A stretch of 43,058 nt of DNA from NCBI GenBank assembly GCA_934755305.1, contig CAKVLD010000022.1, positions 1-43,058 of the forward strand. Direction: 5' to 3'. The stretch is from an uncultured Clostridium sp. (GTDB lineage Bacteria; Bacillota; Clostridia; Clostridiales; Clostridiaceae). Under the pieces are notes generated by a model that saw only the letters and a program-made list of their open reading frames with translations, made no database searches and was not told the DNA's origin. Within the stretch, counting starts at the first letter, position 1, and the number at the start of each line of letters is the position of its first letter. Position numbers and translations under genes: made by a program. This document shows, in pieces, positions 7,511-16,276 of the stretch.

Positions 7511-10500
7511 TTATATCTTTCTTTTTTTACTTTCAACTAAAGTAGTTAATGCACTTAACATTAAAACTATAGTTAAAATCATACCAATATTATTATCTCC
7601 TGTAGTTACATTATCTTTTGTATATCTTTCAATATTCTCTTCTCTTGAATCTAAATTATTAACATTTTCTGTTTCTGAAGAATTATTTGCATCCGGAATA
7701 TTATTTATACCAGAATTATCATTTTCTCCTGGATTGTTATCTTTATTGTAAGGATCATTGTCACCTGAAGTAATATCACCATCTGATTGATTATTTTGAA
7801 TCTTAACTATTTCAGAACGATCTCTAACTCTCATTCTTACCCCATCTGTATCATGAGATACAAGACCTATAGCACTAATAGTTTGTCCTTCTACCACATC
7901 TCTTTCTAGGTTTGTATCAGGATTACTTCCATAAACATATCCATCTATAAATATTCTTGCTTCTACTTTGCTTTCATCTTGAAGCATAAAATAATCAATA
8001 ATTCCATTTTCTTGATGTACTTTAGTCACCTTACCTTGAACTTTTACAAGCTTACCACCATTTAATTCATAATTCATAGCATCTTTAGTACTCATAAGTT
8101 CTGGAGTAATTAAGTTTATAGATTCATCTATAACTTTTGCTTCCATAACTCTAAGTTCTATATCTCCTAAATATTCATCTAAAGTACCTAAAATAGAAAC
8201 TTTTTGTCCCAGCTTTATTCCTGGTTCATTAATTGGATATATGTCCATTCCACCAGTTTCATCTTGAATATATATAGTATCAAAGAAACTATTTCCTGTT
8301 TCTGTTCCTGCAGTTACTATACCTTCTACTCTAAATACATCTCCTCTATTACCTTTACGAGCTTCTGCAATAGTAGTTCTCTTAACTTCTCTTTTTATAG
8401 AATTTAAGTAAGTTTTACTAATAGAATAATTTGAATATTGTAAGTCACTAGCATTATCCATTGTAGCTTTTACCTCAAAGTTTGAAATAAATACTGTTCC
8501 ACCAATTAACATATTACCTCCACCAGGTAATTTTTCTGAAGCTAAGGCTACTACTTCTCCTTTAGGTATATTTACACCTTCTACATTTTTATTTGAATCA
8601 AATGAATAAGTTGTATCATGTCCTTTTACAAGCCATTCACTTTCACCTTTTGCTACTGATTCTTCATCAAGCTTTACTGAACATCCACTATAGAAACTAT
8701 ATTTTTGTTCTGGTACAGTGTCTTTTAGATACTTAGAATCAAAATTATAATTAGTAAACATTAATCTATATCTACTTGTACCACTATGATTTTCATCATC
8801 CACAACTTCATCATTATTAATTCTAGATTTTGCGCCTATTTTTTCTAATAACTTATTTAATTGAGTTGATGATTGGTATTCTTCTTTACCATCTTGGAAA
8901 TCAGCAATTCCACAAACTATTAAATTACCACCTTTATCTACATAATCCTTAACCATATCAATAAATTTATCACTAAAACTTTGTGGTTTAGAGCCCGCAG
9001 CATAATTCTTTACTGTTTCATCCTTTTTACAAGGAGCTGTAATTACTAACAGATTGGTATCATCTAACATTTCTCTTGTTATTTCTTTAGTTTCAACATT
9101 AACTTTTATATTATCATTAGCAGCTATAGTTGAGAAATTAGCCATATTATCTGCATAATATCCTGAAACATAATCATTATAATGAGTTCCATCTATTAAA
9201 ACATTTGTTACAACAGCTGGATCAGAAACGCTTAATTTTAAAACATCTTTATAAACTTTTTCTACACCATTTAAAGTTGCTTTTAATTCTATATCTACAT
9301 TATAGCTTCCTGACATTTCTGGTGTATATTCAAAAGAATAATTTTTAGTCTCATATGATTCTACAGTTCCAAGATTGCTTGCTTCATTAATTACTTTGCC
9401 ATCAATAGAATACTTGATACTTTGCACATCCATATTATATTCTTCATTATCATATAACTCTGTTGTTATGTTTATCTTGTCACCTTTAACTGGTAAATTA
9501 TTATCAATTGTCGTTTTTGAAATACCTGCTTTATCTACTTCACCTATCCAAACTGGTGCTGTTACTGCAATATTTCCATCTTCTTGTTCTATACGAATGT
9601 AATAATAAGAATAATCAGCTGATAAATCAAAAGTCACTTCTCCCTTAGATGATTTTAAATCTTTAACAGCTAATTCTTTACCACCATTTACAATAACTTT
9701 TACTCTACCTATATTTTCTCCATCTGGATCTTCTGCATTAACCTTGATGTTTACTTTATTAGGTTTAGTATTACATATTGTTCCCATTACTTCATCATTA
9801 AGAGTATAATTTATTCTTAAATTTTGATCCTCTGTAGCATAAACTCTTCTATTTCTAATAGCATCATATATATTTTCACGAGATAAACTATCTGCTAATA
9901 TAACTGAACGATTATGGTTAGCATCTCCCCATCTTCCATTATGATTATCTTGATTATTAGTTGGAGCTACATGCCATCCCTTATCTAAAGCTCTAGTATA
10001 ATATTCATATGATTGGAAATAGTTTGTTTTAGGTATTAAACCTTCACCATTACCTACTTCAACTAATGTAATTAAGTTATCTATTTCTGGATCATAATTA
10101 GCAAAATCATTAAAATCTCCAAAAGTGGTTCCTGGATGATTAAATTCTGATATTGATTCTGGTACTAATTTTAAAGTTTTATAGTAATTTTCTAATGCAT
10201 TCTTAGTTTTATATTCTGCTCCATTACGAGTTTGAAATCCATTAGTATTATAAGTATTTATATGTCCAAGACCATTTGACCAAGTCATTTCAAAACCATA
10301 TATTCCGATAAAATCTTCTTTAGTATATTTGTCTGCTGCTTCTCTACCTGTATTCCACTTTGTACTCATAGAACCATCTGTTATTGTAGCAGAAGTATCA
10401 TTATCAAATGCATTAGAGTGATCTGTAACAGCTAAGAAATCTATATCATCAACACCTTGGGCATGAGCATAAGCTTCGTCTATAGTTCCTGAACCATCTG

Positions 10501-11704
10501 AAAGATTTGTATGTGAATGAAGTTGTCCAAAGTATGGTGTATAATTTTCATTTTCACGTTCTGAGAAATTAAAACTTCCATTTGTAGATATATATCCTTC
10601 CATTTCAGCTGTAACTAATACCTTTAATGGTAAAGTTTCAACTTTGAAAGCTTCTGTGTAGTTTATCCATGTTGCTCCATTATCTAGAGAATAAGATATG
10701 TCTGCACCTTTAGTTGCTGTTGATAATTCAACTAATTGTCCAATTTTTACTGAACCTCCATTAGGTGATGCTTGTACATTAGCAACTTGTGCTTGAGTAT
10801 AATTATAAGTTGTTTTTACACTAGAAATTAATCCTTCTTTTTCTGCATAAACTACTAAAGTAGCTGGCAAACTAGTTACTTTAGGTTTATTATTTTCATC
10901 ATAAGTATTAAAGTCTAATCCATTTAAAGAATATTTAATACTTGCACCTGCTGTAGCACAAGTTAAAGTTAATTCTTGGCCTAAAGGAATAGCTTTATTA
11001 GTATCTATATTAGAATCTACTGGTGAAACATTTTTTTCATTAACAATAGGAGTCCCCATAACTACTATATTACCTAAGTTACTAGCTCCTCCTTCTGATA
11101 CTTTTCCACCACCTACACTTTTGTTACTATTCATAACAAATCTTATATATAAATTTTCAGCATCTTTTGTTCCTTCTGGTAAAGGAAATTTTTCTTTTAA
11201 ATAATAAGCTGATTGATCTTTTACGGCATATTCGCTATTATCTATCCAAGTCCAGCTTTGTCCATCAGTACTATATTGTAATTTAAAATCTGCAGGTCCT
11301 GATGATGATGAACGAGACTGTGCTGATATTGTTAAATTCTCATATCCCTTTGTAGAAAGATTGATTTGCCAAGCTTTTTTTCCTGTCCCATCATTCCAAT
11401 TTGTTGTTTTTAAAAGGTTTTTTGAATAATCAAATACTTGATTATTAAATTTGCTTTCTTGTGTATCATCTCCACAAGTTATCAAGGTTGCCCCATCTTT
11501 TTTATCTCCCCCAGTAGCATAAGCTACATTTGATTTTTTACCATCTGCATCTGTAGGTGCTGCAGTATAACACCATTCTGCTATGCTTACAGCTCTATTA
11601 ATTACTGCCTTACCTTCAATAGCATTAGCATTAAAAATAATACCAAACATCATTACAAACATTAATAAATTAGCTATAAGCGACTTATGTTTTTTTGAAT
11701 GCAT
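7511..11704 (-). CDS. large surface-anchored PHP/CehA-like metallohydrolase with OB-fold domain
   Basis: A 1397-residue exported multidomain protein. A signal peptide is at residues 1-28. A beta-rich N-terminal module (about 38-220) may be lectin-like. Two Ig-like chitobiase-C-type repeats follow (about 222-385, with ISYSLDNGATW). A PHP domain follows with metal ligands in LHSHTNLSDG (His396, His398), VTDHSN (His429) and EFNHPGT (His523), as in CehA/McbA hydrolases. After Ig-like linkers there is a Rossmann-like region (about 830-935, LLVITAPCKK and DKGGNLIVCG) and an OB-fold (about 1118-1220, VFRVEGIVTAG). The tail has an acidic Asn-rich stretch, NVTTGDNN, a hydrophobic helix and SKKRKI. It probably attacks extracellular phosphoester or nucleic-acid substrates, an inference from the PHP plus OB combination. 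GGGGAG precedes ATG 11704. A promoter and leader hairpin lie upstream. Confidence 0.8.
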   Translation of the reverse strand: MHSKKHKSLIANLLMFVMMFGIIFNANAIEGKAVINRAVSIAEWCYTAAPTDADGKKSNVAYATGGDKKDGATLITCGDDTQESKFNNQVFDYSKNLLKTTNWNDGTGKKAWQINLSTKGYENLTISAQSRSSSSGPADFKLQYSTDGQSWTWIDNSEYAVKDQSAYYLKEKFPLPEGTKDAENLYIRFVMNSNKSVGGGKVSEGGASNLGNIVVMGTPIVNEKNVSPVDSNIDTNKAIPLGQELTLTCATAGASIKYSLNGLDFNTYDENNKPKVTSLPATLVVYAEKEGLISSVKTTYNYTQAQVANVQASPNGGSVKIGQLVELSTATKGADISYSLDNGATWINYTEAFKVETLPLKVLVTAEMEGYISTNGSFNFSERENENYTPYFGQLHSHTNLSDGSGTIDEAYAHAQGVDDIDFLAVTDHSNAFDNDTSATITDGSMSTKWNTGREAADKYTKEDFIGIYGFEMTWSNGLGHINTYNTNGFQTRNGAEYKTKNALENYYKTLKLVPESISEFNHPGTTFGDFNDFANYDPEIDNLITLVEVGNGEGLIPKTNYFQSYEYYTRALDKGWHVAPTNNQDNHNGRWGDANHNRSVILADSLSRENIYDAIRNRRVYATEDQNLRINYTLNDEVMGTICNTKPNKVNIKVNAEDPDGENIGRVKVIVNGGKELAVKDLKSSKGEVTFDLSADYSYYYIRIEQEDGNIAVTAPVWIGEVDKAGISKTTIDNNLPVKGDKINITTELYDNEEYNMDVQSIKYSIDGKVINEASNLGTVESYETKNYSFEYTPEMSGSYNVDIELKATLNGVEKVYKDVLKLSVSDPAVVTNVLIDGTHYNDYVSGYYADNMANFSTIAANDNIKVNVETKEITREMLDDTNLLVITAPCKKDETVKNYAAGSKPQSFSDKFIDMVKDYVDKGGNLIVCGIADFQDGKEEYQSSTQLNKLLEKIGAKSRINNDEVVDDENHSGTSRYRLMFTNYNFDSKYLKDTVPEQKYSFYSGCSVKLDEESVAKGESEWLVKGHDTTYSFDSNKNVEGVNIPKGEVVALASEKLPGGGNMLIGGTVFISNFEVKATMDNASDLQYSNYSISKTYLNSIKREVKRTTIAEARKGNRGDVFRVEGIVTAGTETGNSFFDTIYIQDETGGMDIYPINEPGIKLGQKVSILGTLDEYLGDIELRVMEAKVIDESINLITPELMSTKDAMNYELNGGKLVKVQGKVTKVHQENGIIDYFMLQDESKVEARIFIDGYVYGSNPDTNLERDVVEGQTISAIGLVSHDTDGVRMRVRDRSEIVKIQNNQSDGDITSGDNDPYNKDNNPGENDNSGINNIPDANNSSETENVNNLDSREENIERYTKDNVTTGDNNIGMILTIVLMLSALTTLVESKKRKI

Positions 11705-11737
11705 TAAAAAATCTCCCCTTTTTGTTTTTTATATGTC

Positions 11738-11774
11738 AAAAGGTTCTATATAGTATATCCTATAAGAACCTTTT
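11738..11774 (-). promoter_or_regulatory. 5'-leader hairpin of the metallohydrolase gene
   Basis: AAAAGGTTCT (11738-11747) and AGAACCTTTT (11765-11774) form a perfect 10-bp stem, extendable with TATA pairs. It begins only about 10-15 bases after the predicted transcription start and 33 bases before the start codon. It could be an attenuator or a 5'-stabilising hairpin of this transcript, or a late terminator for the GNAT gene 138 bases upstream. Confidence 0.45.
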
Positions 11775-11788
11775 TACTACACTACATA

Positions 11789-11817
11789 ATTTTATTATCC
11801 ACTTTTTTGATAGTCAA
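11789..11817 (-). promoter_or_regulatory. promoter of the metallohydrolase gene
   Basis: On the minus strand -35 TTGACT (11812-11817) and -10 TAAAAT (11789-11794) are separated by exactly 17 bases. The predicted start near 11782 places the 11738-11774 hairpin at the 5' end of the mRNA. Confidence 0.65.
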
Positions 11818-11911
11818 CACGTTTTTTCTTTTTTACTCATTTTTTACTTATATTATGTATATACTTTAAAATTCCAACATAAATTTGAAGCTTTAATTAC
11901 ATTTTTTCTTA

Positions 11912-12454
11912 TTATATAACTTTTTTAAATACATACCTTCTTAATCCACCATATTTTAACTTATCATCTTCTATGGAATAGCCTAATGCTTTAAAAGTAT
12001 TAACACTATAAATATTATATGGTGACGCTGTTGCAGAAATTATTCTATCTCCTGATTTTTTAGAGGTCTCTTCTAAAAGCATACACATTTTTCTTTGAAG
12101 TCTATTTCCTCTAAACTCTTCTTTAACTAAAGTTGATTCAATTTGACCAACTCTTAATAAATCTTCCCCTTTAATATTTAAATCATATCCATAATTATAT
12201 TGTTCATATCCCCAATTTATGTATACTGAAATAGCTATTAAAGAATCATCTTCTAAAACACACCCCAAAATTCTTCCTTTTTTCAATATTTCAAGAAATT
12301 CCTCTTTTGTAGAAGGTGAATACCATTCCTTTTCTTCTAACCCATCTATTATTTCTTGTTGAAAGTCCATTATTTTATCTATATAACTTTCATTTAAAGC
12401 TTTAAATTCTCCTTCTATACTTACTCCATCTTTTTTTAATAATAAAACCTTCAT
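11912..12454 (-). CDS. GNAT-family N-acetyltransferase
   Basis: A 180-residue soluble protein with a GNAT fold: LLRVGQIESTLVKEEFRGNR (acetyl-CoA-binding V-x-x-x-x-R-G-N-R-L loop, about residues 100-120) and the C-terminal SATASPYNIYSVNTFKALGY typical of the last strands, where an Asn and a Phe-Lys-x-x-G-Y stack on CoA. GNAT enzymes transfer acetyl from acetyl-CoA to amines of small molecules or proteins; the acceptor is not deducible. The start has TAGGAG about 9 bases upstream. It is bounded upstream by a strong terminator (12538-12567), so it has its own transcription unit. Confidence 0.8.
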   Translation of the reverse strand: MKVLLLKKDGVSIEGEFKALNESYIDKIMDFQQEIIDGLEEKEWYSPSTKEEFLEILKKGRILGCVLEDDSLIAISVYINWGYEQYNYGYDLNIKGEDLLRVGQIESTLVKEEFRGNRLQRKMCMLLEETSKKSGDRIISATASPYNIYSVNTFKALGYSIEDDKLKYGGLRRYVFKKVI

Positions 12455-12537
12455 AATATCACTCCTACTTTTTTCTTAATGTTATTGTATTATTTTTTTC
12501 CACAAAGAACTACTAAAAAATTTTTCAAAATAATTTT

Positions 12538-12567
12538 AAAAAAAGAAGAGCTATAATAATGCTCTTC
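12538..12567 (-). terminator. strong intrinsic terminator with no adjacent gene upstream
   Basis: On the minus strand GAAGAGC pairs with GCTCTTC (12545-12551 with 12561-12567) and is followed by TTTTTTT. It comes 124 bases after another complete terminator (12691-12726) and 84 bases before the GNAT start, so the RNA it ends is not explained by a protein-coding gene. Confidence 0.8.
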
Positions 12568-12690
12568 TATAGAAAGGAAATATTTTCAGTTTGGCTATCA
12601 TATCTTTTCTAATTAACTCTAGAATAAGATAAACTAATCACATTTCCTAGGAGGCCTATTAATTTTTATAATTTACAATAAAAATTAAAA

Positions 12691-12726
12691 AAACAAAGAG
12701 GTTCCCATATAAAAACCCCCTTGTTT
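12691..12726 (-). terminator. terminator of the PTS EIIC gene
   Basis: On the minus strand AAACAAGGGGGTT pairs with AACCTCTTTGTTT (two G-U pairs) and is followed by a run of seven T. It lies 54 bases after the EIIC stop codon. Confidence 0.85.
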
Positions 12727-12779
12727 TCTTATATTATAATTCTTTTCTCATATTTTGTCAAACATTCTATGTTTTGTAT

Positions 12780-14108
12780 TTATACCAATCTTTTTTCTTG
12801 GTCTAATTCACAGATTTCATTATTTGCTTGTTCACTCTTCAATGTTTGAGCATCTAATGCTTTAATAAATGGGAACCAAATTACAAATACTACAACAAAA
12901 TTTATTATTTGTAACAAACCACCTGCAATAGATTGTGTTGCAAGCATACCACTAAAGAACATTGGTACTGTCCAAGGAACTGAAACACCTGTTGTATATG
13001 GCACTAAACCTGTTTTCATTGCAAAATAAGTTATTGTTACAACTACCATAGGAGCTACTACCCAAGGAATAATTATAGTTGGATTCATAACTATTGGTAA
13101 TCCAAATATTACTGGTTCATTAACATTAAATACACCTGCTGGAGCTGCAAGTTTTGCTACTCCTCTCATTTGATCACTTTTAGCTACAATGAATATAGCT
13201 AAAATAACTGCCAAAGTCATTCCTGTACCACCTATACCTACAGTAAATGTTTCCATAAACTGTTTAGTGATTATATGTGGTAATTCTGCTCCACTAGTAT
13301 AAGCTTCGTAATTATCTAAAGTAAGAGTATTCCATATAGGATCTAAAACAGAATTCACAATAATTTGACCATGTAATCCAAAGAACCACAAAATTTGTAT
13401 AAAGAACACTGCAACCAAAGTTGCACCTAAACCACTTCCTAATGAAGTCAACGGAGCTTGTACTAACTTATATATGAAATCATGTATATTTTCCCAAGGA
13501 GTATAAGTAAATATTGTTCTTACTGCTAAAGCAGCTACTAATACTATACATCCTGGCACTAATGCTGCAAAAGATTTAGCTACTGTTGGTGGAACTCCTT
13601 CTGGCATTTTTATAGTCCAATTTCTTTTTACTGCCCAAACATATAATCTTGTAAATAAGAAGGTAAATATAATTCCTACAAACATACCTTTTGCACCAAT
13701 TCTCTCAATTGGTATAACATTACTTATAGTTTCTCCCCCCTCTGTTGTAACCATAAGTGGAGTTAATACAAAAAAAGCTGAAAGACCTATTGCCGAAGCA
13801 AATATGGCATCGATTTCATAGCTTCGTGTAAAATAGTATCCTATTCCCATTACAACAAATAAAGTTGCCATACTCATTGTAGTTGTTGGTAATATTCCTA
13901 AAACTTCATTAAGTTTAGCTACTCCATCATCTCCAACTATTTTGTTGATATAAGGTAAATTAGTAATAACACAAGCAATAGAACCAACTATAGTTAATGG
14001 AAAACTCAACATAAATGCATCACGTAAACAAATTAATATTCTGCTAGAACCTAACTTTCCAGCTATAGATATTATATATTTTTCAATAAATTCATTAAAC
14101 TTATACAT
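12780..14108 (-). CDS. PTS sugar transporter EIIC, lactose/cellobiose family
   Basis: A 442-residue membrane permease of the phosphotransferase system that imports and, with EIIA and EIIB, phosphorylates an oligosaccharide or beta-glucoside. The N-terminus (FNEFIEKYIISIAGKLGSSRILICLRDAF) and about ten hydrophobic helices match CelB-type EIIC. The conserved GLHGQIIVNSVLDPIW (about residues 245-260) holds the sugar-binding His, and FNVNEPVIFGLPIVMNP (about 325-341) is the signature substrate loop. No EIIA or EIIB gene is nearby, so it must borrow them from elsewhere. The GntR/UTRA gene just upstream on the same strand is a likely local regulator; palindromes in the intergenic gap are candidate operators. 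The substrate could be cellobiose, chitobiose or another disaccharide. Confidence 0.88.
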   Translation of the reverse strand: MYKFNEFIEKYIISIAGKLGSSRILICLRDAFMLSFPLTIVGSIACVITNLPYINKIVGDDGVAKLNEVLGILPTTTMSMATLFVVMGIGYYFTRSYEIDAIFASAIGLSAFFVLTPLMVTTEGGETISNVIPIERIGAKGMFVGIIFTFLFTRLYVWAVKRNWTIKMPEGVPPTVAKSFAALVPGCIVLVAALAVRTIFTYTPWENIHDFIYKLVQAPLTSLGSGLGATLVAVFFIQILWFFGLHGQIIVNSVLDPIWNTLTLDNYEAYTSGAELPHIITKQFMETFTVGIGGTGMTLAVILAIFIVAKSDQMRGVAKLAAPAGVFNVNEPVIFGLPIVMNPTIIIPWVVAPMVVVTITYFAMKTGLVPYTTGVSVPWTVPMFFSGMLATQSIAGGLLQIINFVVVFVIWFPFIKALDAQTLKSEQANNEICELDQEKRLV

Positions 14109-14137
14109 ATTCTCCCCTACTTCCTTTTATTGTATAT

Positions 14138-14147
14138 TCACTAGTGA
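14138..14147. promoter_or_regulatory. palindrome, candidate GntR/UTRA operator
   Basis: TCACTAGTGA is a perfect 10-bp palindrome 30 bases upstream of the EIIC start and could bind the GntR/UTRA repressor encoded next door. This is inferred from position and symmetry only. Confidence 0.35.
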
Positions 14148-14183
14148 TTTTTCTTTATTGGAATCCTTATCATTATTTTGCCA

Positions 14184-14199
14184 AAAAGATATATCTTTT
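14184..14199. promoter_or_regulatory. 16-bp perfect palindrome upstream of PTS EIIC
   Basis: AAAAGATATATCTTTT reads the same on both strands and lies about 75 bases upstream of the EIIC start. It is a second candidate operator for the neighbouring regulator, although AT-rich palindromes can arise by chance in this genome. Confidence 0.3.
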
Positions 14200-14257
14200 G
14201 TAAGTCTAAAACATTACTTTATTTCAGAAAATTATTTTCGTTCATTTAAATTAAAAG

Positions 14258-14304
14258 AAATCGCCTTTCTTTCGTAAATTATACTTACAAAAGAAAGGCG
14301 ATTT
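14258..14304 (-). terminator. terminator between GntR and PTS EIIC
   Basis: AAATCGCCTTTCTTT (14258-14272) pairs perfectly over 15 bp with AAAGAAAGGCGATTT (14290-14304). On the minus strand it is followed by CTTTTAATTT. It ends the gntR transcript 72 bases after its stop, so EIIC has its own promoter. Confidence 0.8.
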
Positions 14305-14376
14305 TATATTTTTCAATCTTATTTTTTAACTAAGAATAATCATATGTAATGCATTCTTTCAGCTTATCCTAAACTT

Positions 14377-15096
14377 CTATCTAACACTAACACTTTTAAA
14401 TTCTGACTTATCTCCTCTATGATGTGATTTTGAATATTCAAAAGGTTGACCATTATCTAAAAATGCTATTTGATCAACTTCTAATATAGGAAAGTTCTTA
14501 TCAACCTCTAGATATTTTTCTTCTATTTCATTAGGTAAAATAGCTCTTACAGTTCTATGAGCACTTTTTATCTTTAATTTTAATTCTTTTTCAATATAAT
14601 CATATATGGATTTTTCTAATATGTCTCTTTTTAATCCCTTAATCACATTTATAGGCATATATGTATATTCAACTACATACGGTTCATTATCTGCATATCT
14701 TGCTCTACATATATAATATACAAATTCATCTATATCAATTTTTAATTTATTAGCTACCTCTTCAGTAGGATTGATAACTTGAAATTCTATTATCTTAGAT
14801 ACTATCTTCTTCCCTGCAAAACTTGAAGTAAATCCATCAAATTGACCTGAAGCAGATATATCAGATATATCAGATACATCATTAGAATCTATATCTTTTA
14901 CAAAAGTTCCTGAACCTCTTCTTTTTATTACTAATCCATTCATAACTAGTTTGTCCATAGCTTTTTTAATAGTTATTCTACTTACATTATATTGCTCACA
15001 CATTTCTTTTTCTAAAGGAAGTTGATCATTAGGAAGGTATTCTCCATTATTTATCTTTTGTTGTATGTCTAAAGCAATTTTCTCATACTTTAACAT
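14377..15096 (-). CDS. GntR-family (HutC/UTRA) transcriptional regulator
   Basis: A 239-residue regulator. Residues 1-68 are a winged helix-turn-helix of GntR type (LPLEKEMCEQYNVSRITIKKAMDKLVMNGLVIKRRGSGTFV). Residues about 90-239 form a UTRA effector-binding domain (VYYICRARYADNEPYVVEYTYMP, ILEVDQIAFLDNGQPFEYSKSHHRGDKSEFK). UTRA domains usually bind sugar phosphates or small metabolites. The linker contains a short tandem DNA repeat coding DISDISDIS (near 14860-14890). AAGGAG precedes the ATG. It probably controls the adjacent PTS EIIC gene and perhaps itself. The cysteine-synthase-like gene is divergent from it across 136 bases. Confidence 0.88.
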   Translation of the reverse strand: MLKYEKIALDIQQKINNGEYLPNDQLPLEKEMCEQYNVSRITIKKAMDKLVMNGLVIKRRGSGTFVKDIDSNDVSDISDISASGQFDGFTSSFAGKKIVSKIIEFQVINPTEEVANKLKIDIDEFVYYICRARYADNEPYVVEYTYMPINVIKGLKRDILEKSIYDYIEKELKLKIKSAHRTVRAILPNEIEEKYLEVDKNFPILEVDQIAFLDNGQPFEYSKSHHRGDKSEFKSVSVR

Positions 15097-15232
15097 TCTT
15101 ATCTTCTCCTTGTTTTTATTTTTATCCCTTAATAAATATTATAACATATAATTACTAATACTTAATTTAATGTCATTATAATAAAATTTCACATATATGT
15201 ATATTGTATAGAAATAAAAATCAGGAGGTTTT

Positions 15233-16240
15233 ATGGATACAGTCTCTGATAAAATCTTTGAGCTGGAAAAACTTATTGGAAATACACCTTTAATAGAAAT
15301 TAATTTTACTTATAAAGAAAAGAAACTTAAAATTTTTTCAAAATTAGAACATTATAATTTTACTGGTAGTATTAAAGATAGAATTGCTCTATATATATTA
15401 AAAAAGGCATATTTAGAAAATAGAATAAAAGAAAACTACACAATATTAGAAGCTACAAGCGGTAATACTGGTATTTCCTTTGCTGCTATTGGAAAATATC
15501 TTGGTAATAAAGTAGAAATATATATGCCTGATTGGATGAGTGTAGAGAGGCAGAAAATCTTAAAAAGTTTTGGAGCTAAAGTTAATTTAATTTCTAAAGA
15601 TGAAGGAGGTTTTTTAGAGTGTATAGTAAAAACTATAGAAAGATCAAATAAATCTAACAATATTTTCTTACCTTCTCAATTTTCTAATGAAGATAATTAT
15701 TATAGTCATTATATATCTACAGCTCCAGAAATAATAAATCAATTACAAAAACATAAATTAACACCATCAGCTTTTGTTTCTGGTGTTGGTACTGGTGGTA
15801 CTATTATGGGTGTAGGAAGATTTTTTAAAGATTATGATTCTTCTATAAAGGTCTTTCCTATAGAACCTTCTAACTCTCCTACATTATCTACAGGTAATGT
15901 AATAGGAGCTCATAGAATCCAAGGAATCATGGATGAATTTATTCCACCTATACTAAAATTAAAAGAATTGAATTCTATTATTCCTGTTAATGATGGAGAT
16001 GCTATTATCATGGCTCAAAAACTTTCTTCTGTTTTAGGTCTAGGTGTGGGAATCTCTTCTGGTGCTAATTTTATTGGAGCTATAAAGACTTTTGATTATC
16101 TAGAAGATAACTCAATTATAGTTACTGTTTTTCCAGATGATAATAAAAAATATCTATCTACTGACCTTATGAAAGAAGAACCTATAAAGAAAGATTATAT
16201 ATCCCCTAAGATAAATCTTACAGGAATTAGAGTATTATAA
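15233..16240 (+). CDS. PLP-dependent cysteine synthase-family enzyme
   Basis: A 335-residue fold-type II PLP enzyme related to O-acetylserine sulfhydrylase and cystathionine beta-synthase. The PLP lysine is Lys48 in FTGSIKDR, where most cysteine synthases have PGGSVKDR. The substrate loop TSGNTG (about residues 76-81) and phosphate-binding loop GVGTGGT (about 184-190) are intact. IQGIMDEFIP and GISSGAN also match. It is slightly longer than CysK and ends in a short C-terminal extension. It may make cysteine from O-acetylserine and sulfide, or act in cysteine breakdown or methionine-to-cysteine conversion; no partner genes are adjacent. Start ATG 15233 follows AGGAGG. Divergent from gntR and terminated by a shared hairpin. 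Confidence 0.85.
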   Translation: MDTVSDKIFELEKLIGNTPLIEINFTYKEKKLKIFSKLEHYNFTGSIKDRIALYILKKAYLENRIKENYTILEATSGNTGISFAAIGKYLGNKVEIYMPDWMSVERQKILKSFGAKVNLISKDEGGFLECIVKTIERSNKSNNIFLPSQFSNEDNYYSHYISTAPEIINQLQKHKLTPSAFVSGVGTGGTIMGVGRFFKDYDSSIKVFPIEPSNSPTLSTGNVIGAHRIQGIMDEFIPPILKLKELNSIIPVNDGDAIIMAQKLSSVLGLGVGISSGANFIGAIKTFDYLEDNSIIVTVFPDDNKKYLSTDLMKEEPIKKDYISPKINLTGIRVL

Positions 16241-16243
16241 CAA

Positions 16244-16276
16244 TTTAGGTGTTAGTTTTATTAACTAACACCTAAA
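16244..16276. terminator. bidirectional terminator
   Basis: A perfect 14-bp stem, TTTAGGTGTTAGTT (16244-16257) with AACTAACACCTAAA (16263-16276), around a 5-base loop. It sits 4 bases after the cysteine-synthase-like stop and overlaps the last codons of the convergent HisJ-like gene. Confidence 0.8.
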
